Shown here in pieces: positions 36,101 to 48,100 of a stretch of 64,000 nt of DNA. Below the pieces are notes generated by a model. The model was not told the DNA's origin, made no database searches, and saw only the letters and a program-made list of their open reading frames with translations. A program made the position numbers and the translations under genes. The stretch comes from Phoronis australis (lineage: Eukaryota > Phoronida > Phoronidae), in the NCBI GenBank assembly GCA_002633005.1, contig NMRA01000179.1:288214-352213 (forward strand), in the 5' to 3' direction. Each line of letters starts with the position of its first letter. The first letter of the stretch is position 1.

Positions 36101-39100
36101 CACAAATCAAGGCTTCGCAGCACTGGCTTGAGCGTAGGAAATACATTACGTCGGACGTTTTGTTTGAGTAGGCTTGTGAACGTATGGTCGGGATTAATGA
36201 AGCGATTAACTCGAACCAGTCTCCAGTCTATCGTCGCACCGAAAGCTATTAGCACCGGTCCGCAACAACCTGCGCCCATGCACACACGGGGAAAAACGTG
36301 ACAATTTCACACATGTATCAGGAATTTCTTCTCATGTGTTTGTTTTATAGCGATAGAAGCGTTGACATGTGTTCAATGGATTTGCTATGAATAAATCTAA
36401 CTGCCATATTTTTCTATTTATATGTACAGTACACACGCAAATGTTTCTACTTGATTATCAGTTTGCAACTGCAGTTGCTATGCACATGAAATTTGCAGTT
36501 GTGACATGTCATGGATGGCGCAGTTCTGAAAAAAGCGAGGTATTATAGCCCCTCATTGTGCGCCACCTATGCTGCAGAGAAAATCGTTTCCAGTAGTTTA
36601 GAAACAAACTTACACACCATTCATCGCTTTTCGTGAAAGATAAATAATCACATTCTTTGTTTTCTGCAAGTCTGAGGTCAACCATTTTTTAATTGAGCGG
36701 AAGTCATCAGGTGGATTTTGTAAACAAAACTGCCATACGAACTCAGTAACACACGTCACATAATACGGAAATATTCGTTAACAATAGTTCTTTTGCGAGT
36801 TTATAACAATAACACGAGATTACGTGAGACTTAATTGTGACGTCACGGGAAGCGGGGCAAAAGCTTGTCGTTTGGCTCATTTGCCCAATACGTTAGCAGA
36901 GTGCATTCTGTTATTTTCTTCCACTTTTTGGCCGTTTAGTTCGAAAAATGCCAAACAAGTATTGCTGTTATGGCAAATGAAATTCAGATTCGCACTACAA
37001 TACGTTCTATTGCGTTTTGTTCTAATTTTGTTTCGTGTATTTTAAGCGGGCGATAGGCGAAATCCGCTCACTGATTAAGTTTTCACCACGTCAAAAATAC
37101 ATTCTATCTAAAACTATCACCTAAAAAGGCGCTTATTTTCTCCAGTGGTCCTTTCTGCTTCTAAACATATCTTTTATGAAGCATAGCTATGGGAATTCAG
37201 GTGATTTTGTCGAAGAATTCCAACTCCACATTGTGGTTACTGTTAACTTAAACCGCGCGCGCGATAACCACAAAGTAGTTCAACTGGTCATGTGAGTATG
37301 AGGCAAAGGCTAGCGCGAGACTGAGTGAAGCTCGAGACGTGGCGCGTGACACTTGCAAAATAACTGTAATAGTATTGTGATTTGTACTGGAACTACACTC
37401 ACCTTATATTGCCCAATTAGTTAGAATGGTTTATTATATAAGTCTTGCCAAACAGTTCGTGACTCATATGCATGTGGTCTTGTGTATTGCAAAAACATGT
37501 TGTTGTACAGTAGTTTGTCAGTCCGCAATAAAGTAGTGTTCATGTAAGACGTCTTCTTCACTCCTCTCTCCACAAGCCATTGCAATAACATGAGAACATA
37601 TCAAGTGAATTTGTAAGATTTGTGTTCCTTGGTCTTATTGTTCGTGATTTCACGTAACTTCCTCAAGATGGCGCCCTGTGAGAGAAACTTGAGGGAACCG
37701 CGAGGTTTTCATGGATAGATTCAAGTTATTTGTAGACTAAATTGTATCCAGAGTCAGGGTATGTGTTAATTAGTTATAACTTCATGTGCACATATGCATG
37801 TTTCATTTGATTTTATTTGCTGTATTTTGAAGTGAGTAACTTTTTATGGGGATAAACTATCGCCCCTGTATGCCTGCAGCATTCAGGCCTAGACCGGGTT
37901 GAGTTCCAATTTCAGTCCGTTCACAGCTTCGCACAACATAACAAGTTCACATTTTCTTCGTCCATTCACAGTTATTCCACGATCCATCTACCATCTTTTA
38001 AGTTGTGTTTACGTTTTAAGCGTAAAATTCACCATAAGAACTCCAGAAAAATTTAGCGTGTGTAGCAAAGACTCGGGGCCAAACAAGAGCAATATGGCGG
38101 GTTTTGCCCCTTTTCCGGTGACGTCACATTGACTAACGAGAAACTCTTGATCGCAAATGAGCTATTGTACTTGTTTTTGGAACGCAGATTACATTATAAT
38201 GATGACAGCAATGCAATTGATTGATGGACAGAGACCGTGTAACCATAGAGTATCTGTGGTGTAACTTCGTAACTTTATAGTTTACAAAACAGCCACCTAT
38301 GGTTCGCACACCGGATGTCAGACATTAAATCAGCTGCTCAGGATCTTAGTGAGCATTTCAAAGTCGTATTATTGGATTATATCAGGTCTGTACCTGTGAT
38401 ATGACAAAAAGTTGTTGTTTGTTTATTATTCCATCCGATTTTTTAAATTATTTCAAAAGAACTTATGTTGGCCATACTATTTTGATGAAATACTTCACAC
38501 GCTGAATTCAGTTGCACAAATAGTCAACAACCATATTTTCCTGCCTCCTGGAGATACCCATATCAAGCAGTTATCACTAATAAAACCAGTAGTCATTTTC
38601 CCTGTTCGACTTCAATCTGGCACCAAGACAGAACCGGCTCAGTACTGGTATGGTACCAGCGGTACCAAACTTATTTTTGTGCTCCTATGTATTACTACAA
38701 TCATTTATTACTATAATCAAGTTTGACCAATCATGAAGTCGCTCGCGTATGAAATACGTTTGACATTTGCTAATAAAAATCTGGTTTCCAACCAATACCA
38801 GCAAACCGGCACCATACTGGTGTGGTCTTGATATCACAGGACAGGTACAAATCTGGTACTGGCCCAGTACCGGCAAACCGACACAAAACCGGTACAAAGT
38901 CGCCGATACCGTTCCGATATAAATGTGGTACTGGCCCGTATCCGGCAAATCGACACAAAAGTGATACTGACTTACCAGTACTGGCCCAGCACCAGCCCGG
39001 TACTGGCTAACTGGTGCCCGTTACAACTGGTACAAAATGGTTCAAAACTGGTACCGTCGCGGTACCATTATGTTTACTGGGTGGTGGTAACCGGTGTTTA

Positions 39101-42100
39101 CATGCAGTCACGTACACTCCATGAAGTGTTTTACGATACCCTCTCTCAAAACTATTGCCCGAACTCGTTACAAGATCACTTACAAACAGCACTTCATGAA
39201 AGTGTTCGTGCACAGAACGCCAGCTTGTTCTTTAGAAAGCGTCTCCAAAGCAATCATTGCTGATGGGATAAGAGTCACAGTTCAGTGGCGGATTTCACAG
39301 CATATTAACGCCCTGTTTCTAGAATGTGTTCATTGCACTCGTTCCTAGGAGTGTATTTGCAACCGTCAACGTAGCAATGTACATACGTATCCGGAAGTCC
39401 TTCTCACTCAGAGTGTTTATACAGCCACGATTGAATTAAAGCCGAATGAAGTACATGTACATATGTAATTGAAGAAGTTGCCGTCCAAAGAATGCTTTGG
39501 AATCCTGTCGAATTATCCTTCCCTGTTATTTCCATACATTGGAAATTTGATCAAAGATTCAGATTCTAAAATCATCCAAGAACATTTTGCTAGTTTTAAA
39601 ACTGAAGTTGTTTCACTCCCTTCACCTTATTTATTGTCTTTACTCAAGGCAAGATCGTACACGTATTGCTCATGGTGAATAAGAAACATGCGGCACATGT
39701 TCTAGTACCCTGTTGGATTGCAACCCAAAGCCCAATCTCTTTAATCTCTGTGCACCTCTAAAGCAGAAATCACGGAGTAAAATGTCGTTTTGGTGATAAC
39801 TCTTCAATGATAATTCCTTTCGTCTGGCGATTTACCAGAAATTAGTACAGGTACATGTATGGTTACGTCAGGTGTAATGGCACCATATTTTGAAAGTTTG
39901 TCGGATACATGTATGTGTTCAGTAATTCGTTCGAAACGACGTGGCAAATCGGAGAAACTTATCCACCCAATAAGCCATCCCGCCCTTAAAAGGCACGGTC
40001 GGTTAATTGAATCATCACAGCTTTAACGCGCTTTTTTCTACATTGATGTTTAGATGCTTACCCTCTTAACAGTCGACTGGTGGAACATTTTGTGTTGTGA
40101 GTGGTCGCTTGATGGTTCTGAGGAAACGCTACATGGGAAGTTGCGTCGTGTTCCGTTCCATGATCTCACCTTGTACACCACGTGCTGACCCCTGGCGTCC
40201 TTGAATGGCTCTATGTACAGTTCGTCGACACCGTTGACTATACCTCTGAAGTAGAGGGGTAAACGTTGGTTACTGCACAGACTTCAGTGGCTAATAGGAT
40301 GCCACATTACAAAAACAATCATCATGTAAATTTTTAACATACAGCCGTGGTACTTTCAAGAAAGTCCCGTTAGTCTTATGCGACGGCCGTGTACTACTTC
40401 GTTAATCGATCATCGTATAAGAATTCTGGATGTGGATAGGCAGAGCTTTGTAATGAATGCGGAAACAATAACCGTCTATAGCCCAAGGTCTACAAATAAG
40501 CGCAAATTTTACCAACAAGTATCTTTATTCACATATGCAAACAACCTGACATTTGTGTTTCGCATGACTTTTTAGCTAAAAGTAGCTTATGTTTTTCTCT
40601 GACAGAGATATACCACGTCCTCGCTTTACACTTTGCTGAGTTGGTAAACAATATGATCGCCTAAGTTAACAGCAAACATTGTCAAAACTCTCCAATTTGT
40701 TGTACTGACAGGTGCTACATTTTGAGCCAAAAAGTGGCATCCGCTTTGTTGTTTAAGAAAAGTCGTACTGTACGATGTTCAGCCTCTGTCTACATAGTGC
40801 TTTTGTTGAACTCGTATGGCCATCAAGTGTAAACAATGGCTGCACATAATCAATCGCCTTCCCAGTCACAAAGTCGACGATTCCAAAGTAGAACTTGATG
40901 GTGTTGTCTAAATGTCACATTGCAGGAGATTTTTCAGTGACACTTATAGGCTAGAGATCCGTTTATTGTTCAGTACAGGACCTAACTAAAAAACATGACT
41001 TCGCAAAATTACGTGAGATATTGCCGATTCTGTATTTCAAATGTCTGGAGAACAAGTGATTTTGGCAATATTTTAGCGACGTTCTACAGTTACTGAGCTT
41101 TATCCTGTTTTTATTAAAGGTCGTACGGGTCGCAGACAAAACGGTTGTAATTCTGCTCACAGATCAACACCGTGGCTCGTGACAATAAGAAAAATAATAA
41201 ACTTCGGATATGTTTTGACACACTTCTGAACATATGCCTACAGCTTCGCACTTGCAGTAAATGTGCCTAAGACGAGCTAAGATACGACTGGAATTCAGAC
41301 CTTTGATAAAACGAGTCCTAGCATTTTAGGTTAAGCGTCTATAAACCAGCGTTCCGCCGAGGAAATTAACTTTTGATTTAGACCCCTTGTAGCGATTAAA
41401 TGGTCTCATGTCGTTTCTTGTTCACTGGTTTTCGGTCATTTCGAGAACTGACGTTCGTAATTGCACAAAAAGATGCTTGGCGAATAAAATGACAGTACAG
41501 AACGTAGGGACTGTCCCGATGAAACAACAAACTGTCAAAAACAGAAATCACAGACCGTTGTACAACGGGAACTGATCTAAATCTAAAACTGCATGTTTTT
41601 GACTCTCTAGAAACTAGGTACATGTAATTGGGTTTATTTGTTACAGTTATTATATAGTGCTGTACCTGCCCTTTAGTCTACATGTACACCTGGACATCAT
41701 TCAGAATGATTCTCCGTCTGTTCCTTGTAATTTAAAATTGGGCCCGTAGCATGAGTTATAGTAACAGCACCACAGCCCCATTTTCAAGTGCGACTTCCTA
41801 AAATCCAGATTACAAGTTTGAGACATCCATTAAGTGTTTAGCTTAAAGCTGCTTTTAAAAACTTTAATTTTCCAGAGGTTTCCAGTTGCCAACAACGTTC
41901 TTTGAAATTGGCAATCACTCATCGAGAAAATGGCTTACCTAAGACCTTGACAGGTACTGACGGCAACAATTGATCCAGCAACGCCCCGCACGTTTCCAAG
42001 ATAATGACAATGGTGACCTTTCTGTCCATAAAAGAGAAGGTTGTTAACTTTGAACATCTTAGTAGGTGTCCCAAGGTATACTTGCGAGTGACATCCAATG

Positions 42101-45100
42101 AGATCACGAGCTTCGCTTCGAATGTCCGTCGACACGCCACGAAGACTAACTTCATGTCGCAAAAATCGTAAGAAGCAAACGTGGAGTAAAACACTCGCGA
42201 AAAAGCTAGGCCACGCAAAATCAGTTGAGTAAACGGCGAATGTTTCACTATATACCTTAGTGAAGTACACTAATAACAAAACATTACTGATACGTTTTGC
42301 CTGAAAAGTTATCGTTGGACAAATGGGTGGACGTTATGCAAGTGCATATACATGTAGTAATGTAAGTTATTTACTACGTAAATTAAAGTTAATTTACGCA
42401 CGCCGCCAATAATTTCTTTACGCGGTAAATAATTGGCCTACGATAAAGTGTCGTTTTGGCGCATGTGGGCGCATGCATTAATTGCTCAACGACATGTCTC
42501 GTAGCTTGGCCAAGCGATGCCGGGAAAAAACGAGCCGAGGGATCATAGAGCTATTGCAACACCAAGACGGGGGGTAGTGAGGATAGAGGATCATTGTCTG
42601 GTGGGCAAGACAGGGGACTTAGGGGCGTACTGTAGTTCTGTCTCACTTAGAGTTTGCGCTGCGACTANACATAATCAATCGCCCTGCCAGTCACAAAGTC
42701 GACGATTCCAAAGTAGAACTTGATGGTGTTGTCTAAATGTCACATTGCAGAAGATTTTTCAGTGACACTTATAGGCTAGAGATCCGTTTATTGTTCAGAA
42801 ACTACAGGACCTAGCTAAAAAACATGACTTCGCAAAATTACGTGAGATATTGCCGATTCTGTATTTTAAATGTCTGGAGAAAAAGTGATTTTAGCAATAT
42901 TTTAGCGACGTCCTACAGTTACTGAACTTTATCCTGTTTTTATTAAAGGCCATACGGGTCGCAGACAACACGGTTGTAATTCTGCTCACAGATCAACACC
43001 GTGGCTCGTGACAATAAGAAAAATAATAAACTTCGGATATGTTTTGACACACTTCTGAACATGTGCCTACAGCTTCGCGCTTGCAGTAAATGTGCCTAAG
43101 ACGAGCTAAGATACGACTGGAATTCAGACCTTTGATAAAACGAGTCCTGGCATTTTAGGTTAAGCGTCCATAAACCAGCGTTCCGCCGAGGAACTTTTGA
43201 TTTAGACCCCTTGTAGCGATTAAATTGTCTCATGTCGTTTCTTGTTCACTGGTTTTCGGTCATTTCGAGAACTGACAGTTCGTAATTGCACAAAAACATG
43301 CTTGGCGAATAAAATGACAGTACAGAACGTAGGGACTGTTCCGAAGAAACAACAAACTGTCAAAAACAAAAATCACAGACCGTTGTACAACGGGAACTGA
43401 TCTAAATCTAAAACTGCATGTTTTTGACTGTCTAGAAACTAGGTAATTGGGTTTATTTGTTACAATTATTATATGGTGCTGTACCTGCCCTTTAGTCTAC
43501 ATGTACACCTGGACATCATTCAGAATGATTCTCCGTCTGTTCCTTGTAATTTAAAATTGGGCCCGTAGCATGAGTTATTGTAACAGCACAACAGGCCAAT
43601 CTTCAAGTGCGACTTCCTAAAATCCAGGTTACAAGTTTGAGACATCCATTAAGTGTTTAGTTTAAAGCTGCTTTTAAAAACTTTAATTTTCCAGAGGTTT
43701 CCAGTTGCCAACAACGTTCTTTGAAAACGGCAATCACTCATCGAGAAAATGGCTTACCTAAGACCTTGACAGGTACTGACGGCAACAATTGATCCAGCAA
43801 CACCCCGCACGTTTCCAAGATAATGACAATGGTGACCTTTCTGTCCATAAAAGAGAAGGTTGTTAACTTTGAACATCTTAGTAGGTGTCCCAAGGTATGC
43901 TTGCGAGTGACAACCAATGAGATCACGAGCTTCGCTTCGAATGTCCGTCGACAACCCACGAAGACTAACTTCATGTCGCAAAAATCGTAAGAAGCAAAGG
44001 TGGAGTAAAACACTCGCGAAAAAGCAAGGCCACGTAAAATCAGTTGAGTAAACGGCAAATGTTTCGCTATAGACCTTAGTGAAGTACACTAATAACAAAA
44101 CATTACTGATACGTTTTACCTGAAAAGTTATCGTTGGACAAATGGGTGGACGTTATGCAAGTGCATATAGTACTGTAAGTTATTTTACAACGTAAATCAA
44201 AGTTAATTTACGCACGCCGCCAATAATTTCTTTACGCGGTAAATAATTGGAATACGATAAAGTGTCGTTTTGGCGCATGTGGGCGCATGCATTAATTGCT
44301 CAACGAAATGTCTCGTAGCTTGGCCAAGCGATGCCGGGAAAAAACGAGCCCAGGGATCATAGAGCTATTGCAGCACCAAGACGGGGAGGGGTGGGTAGTG
44401 AGGATAGAGGATCATTGTCTGGTGGGCAAGACAGCGGACTTAGGGGCGTACTGTAGTTCTGTCTCACTTAGAGTTTGCGCTGCGACTAGTTAAATGTTTA
44501 AGTAACTCGGTTTTTCTTCAGCTAAGTCAAATCAAGAGTGCAATGCTTTAAAACATTTTAGAAATTGAAGATGCTCTTTTTGGATGGCCGTGAATTGCAC
44601 AAGTGCCAGTTCCTATCTAAGATGAAAAGACAGTGAAACTCGTTCTTCCCTTGAAATCTTATTGCTCACTTTTTTAAAGTTACATTGATGCAATGCAAGT
44701 GTACCGCAGAACGCTCTCAAGAACATTTCAAAAATTGGAGGCAAGATATTTAACCACGCTCCTGTGTTTTATGATTTTTTAAAACCAAGCTCTGCACAAT
44801 AACTTATGGAAAATTAGTAAATGTGCAAATCATTTATACTTAAAACTTCAAAAAATGTAGTGTTTGGAGTACTAGTTCCAACTCTCACCAAAAGGCAGAA
44901 ATGCACCTTACATGTGCCTTAAGTGTTAAATAAAAATATCTAAAAGCTGTGTGCATTTGTGCTATGATATAATGGAAACATTATTTGCAGTCTTACCCTA
45001 AAGGACACATAACTTGACTGTGTTTAACTATGTTCTACTTCATGTCCAATTTTGGAGAATACGTCACGCTTAACAGTAAAACTTCACAGCTATGTACTCG

Positions 45101-48100
45101 TATAAGCAGGAGTGAGTTTACATGTACTTTTATAAAGGAGTATGGCTCGTGACATAAAAAGCCTCAAAACAACAATTTCTTGGTCGCGGAAGAAGTTTTA
45201 CAAGCTTTTGCTGACCTACAGCCCATGGCATATTAAGCCTAAATCTTTGGACACTACCTGATACCTGTGCTAACATTGCATCGAAAGAAGTTGCATGTAG
45301 TGCTTCAAAATCGGTGCTACAAATTCGTGAACGTGTTATGTATTTCTGACTAGACACAGGGAGTTAGTATACTCAATGGGAAAAGAAAATGATAGATTAT
45401 TTACCTCCTTTCGCCGTGCTATGACTTTTCCGTTTTTGGAGATGTGCTTCTCCACAAAATTCTTTGCCAAGATATTACTAAAACAAACACACAAAAAAGC
45501 TAAGTGATTAATTTATGCAACCACATCAGGTAATTCGAGCATTTCACTAGCACAAATTTCTGGAAAGAAAAGCGAGATTATGCTATACCACCAGTGAAAG
45601 GTGTACATGAAGTGTTCTGCGAATGTGCTAGACATGTTATTAGGTTAACCTAGAAAATGGCCGTCTCTTATTGAGTGATTGGTTGGTGAGGTCAGAACTT
45701 TGAATTATGCTACAGATTTTTCGCTGCAAGTGCATGACTACAGCGAAAAAATCTGTGGAGGTTTATTCTGGTTAGACCGTACCATGCCTTACAAGAGCAA
45801 AACAGATCGTTGAAATGCGCTCGCGACTGCAGCGTAAACGGTGTGCTTCTTTTGGTAATTTAGAATCATACAAACGGCCATTAGATGGCGAAAAATAAGT
45901 TAAATACGTCCAAAATTGGGAAAGAGTCGTCCTCTCTCTATTACAAAACATTTTGAAAATTCACTGAGAAACTACAAATATACAGACCCAGGTGTAAAAA
46001 ATTCAAATAGCCATTAGAAGGCAAAGCCGTAGTCGAATCAGTCCATCTGATGTCAAGCTAATAAGAGTAGATGTGCACAATATGGTTTCACGAAACTTAT
46101 GAGCCAAGTTCATGTGACGAAATCGAGAAGGGTTTTTAATTATCCTAAGAAAAACTCCAGAGACATGTTAAGTGCCAGAAACTTACCAGGATGCATGGAA
46201 ATTTCACTATTTGGCTACAAAAACAAAAAAATATCTTACACGGGAGGGGAAACCCCCTTGCCGACCTCCCCCCTCTCGGCGCCACGCGCCCAGGATTCGA
46301 CCTTGGCGGGAATCCTAAACCCCCCTTGCTGAAAACGTAGATCCGCCACTGTGACGGTAACATGCACCCATATATAAATACGTGGGAGTATTACAATTAC
46401 CCTCAACTTGAACACAAGAAATTGAGAGAAAAAATAGAACTGTTACCTTACAAATCCCTTGTTCACATCTAAAACCTACCTGTTCAATTGCAGGTCGAGG
46501 AATATATTCCTACCAAAGGCAGACATTTCGACCGACAACTTGTTTGGATGTTTCTGAAACGAAGCAAATGACGTTTTAGCAACAATGGCCAAGGAGAGAT
46601 GCAGCCCCTGTTGAAGGAATCTATTGTTCAATTTTTGCTGGGTGTAATGAAAAATAGAATGCAGGACATCTTGACGCGTGTTCCATGGAGGAGGAAAACC
46701 CCCGAAAGACCACACATGACCATGCACGTAAACACCCATAAGCGGATCCATGGGAGTTAAGGTGTCCACACATCATTTTCCCTTGATTTTAGTGATGTCA
46801 ATTGTTGGCTTAGACCTCCCCTTTTTAAAGAATCTTTGATCCGACCCCTTTTAAAAATCCTTGATCCGCCCCTGTCACCTTAGCTTCTTTTGGCGTTTTT
46901 TCTGGTCTACGGGACTCAACCCTAGTGACAAGTCTGAGTTTTTCTCGTGGTTTGCAATGTCTGTTTAAGGTGAACTTCGCAAAGTGAAAAATTGTTTAGC
47001 AAACCTGGGCAAGACATAAGATCAAAAGTTAATAGGTTCAAAACATCGGACAAATCCAATTGCTTAATGGATTCAGCTGCGTTGTAGTTTTGTATTCTGT
47101 TCGAAATGTGCAACACCCCTGTCGTTTCGTAATTCTTTTTCAATACGGGACTTATATTCACAACATCAGGCAAATCAGGTTCGTATGCGAGGAAGTGGTA
47201 AGAATCATATTTTTCAGAACTGATTTATTGGGCACCTGTCGATTCGAGGCCCGATTCTGAATCAATTTAGATTGACACCTCTGAGTAAGGGTAAGGCTGT
47301 TCGCAACCTGCAGAAGAAGGAACTTACCCCTTGGAGCACACTTTTTGTTAAAATAATAAAAAATGCAATGGTAAAGAGTTTTGATTTCGTAGTACTGACT
47401 AGTCTATTTAAATGTTGTCTGACTCGCAATTCGTGGTAAAAATAACGCCAAGCTCCTGAGCAACGAAGCCTTTCCATTATGTAATTGCACGTTCTACCCT
47501 GATGTCATCCGGCAACGTCAGTACTTGTAATGGCACATCGTCAAGCAATTCTTTTATTGCAACCATATATTTATCTTTATATTGTACTGTGTTTATAATA
47601 CAAATGAACACTCAACGTATTCAAAACAAGGGGGCTTACATAAGGTAATCTTCAAAGTATGCGGCTGATGCGACAGACGTCCTCGATAGGACGGTGAAGG
47701 ATTGCGACTACTAATGGAAAACCAGGAAAATGTCAAAGGCAAGCATTTTTAAGACCGCTTTCTACCAGACACATCTCGAATTAGGTTTAGTTGGATAGTG
47801 TTGACAGTGATGAAATTTACTCGAAAGAACTCTTGTGCTACCAGTATATTTTGCTCACGAAGTTATGTGGTTTCTTTTAGTGTGCTACATCATAGCATCT
47901 GGGTCAGAGGAGCTCCAAAGAGAAACTCGAAGATGTATTCCAAGACAGCATGGTTTACCAGAAGTGTTAGACAAACTAAATGTATCCACCAGTCCCGTCT
48001 GCCACCTTTCCGAAGACAACTGGCCAAGCTATCGCCAGATCATTCAGTCACACACCGCAAAAGAGAGCCGACTCTGAAGCAGATTGAGTTAAAATGCAAC

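Larger units (their letters stand above)
34475..40169. other. ADAM intron(s)
   Basis: Contains the TTCTAGAA-rich repeat (35.77 kb) and the GGTAC-rich hairpin region (38.6 kb). A cysteine-switch exon is expected here but was not found. Confidence 0.55.
40844..44488. repeat. Direct duplication of about 1.82 kb with N at the junction
   Basis: Copy 1 40,844-42,667 and copy 2 42,669-44,488, with the N at 42,668 exactly at the join. Both contain the STCQGLR prodomain exon with a single silent difference. Confidence 0.95.
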
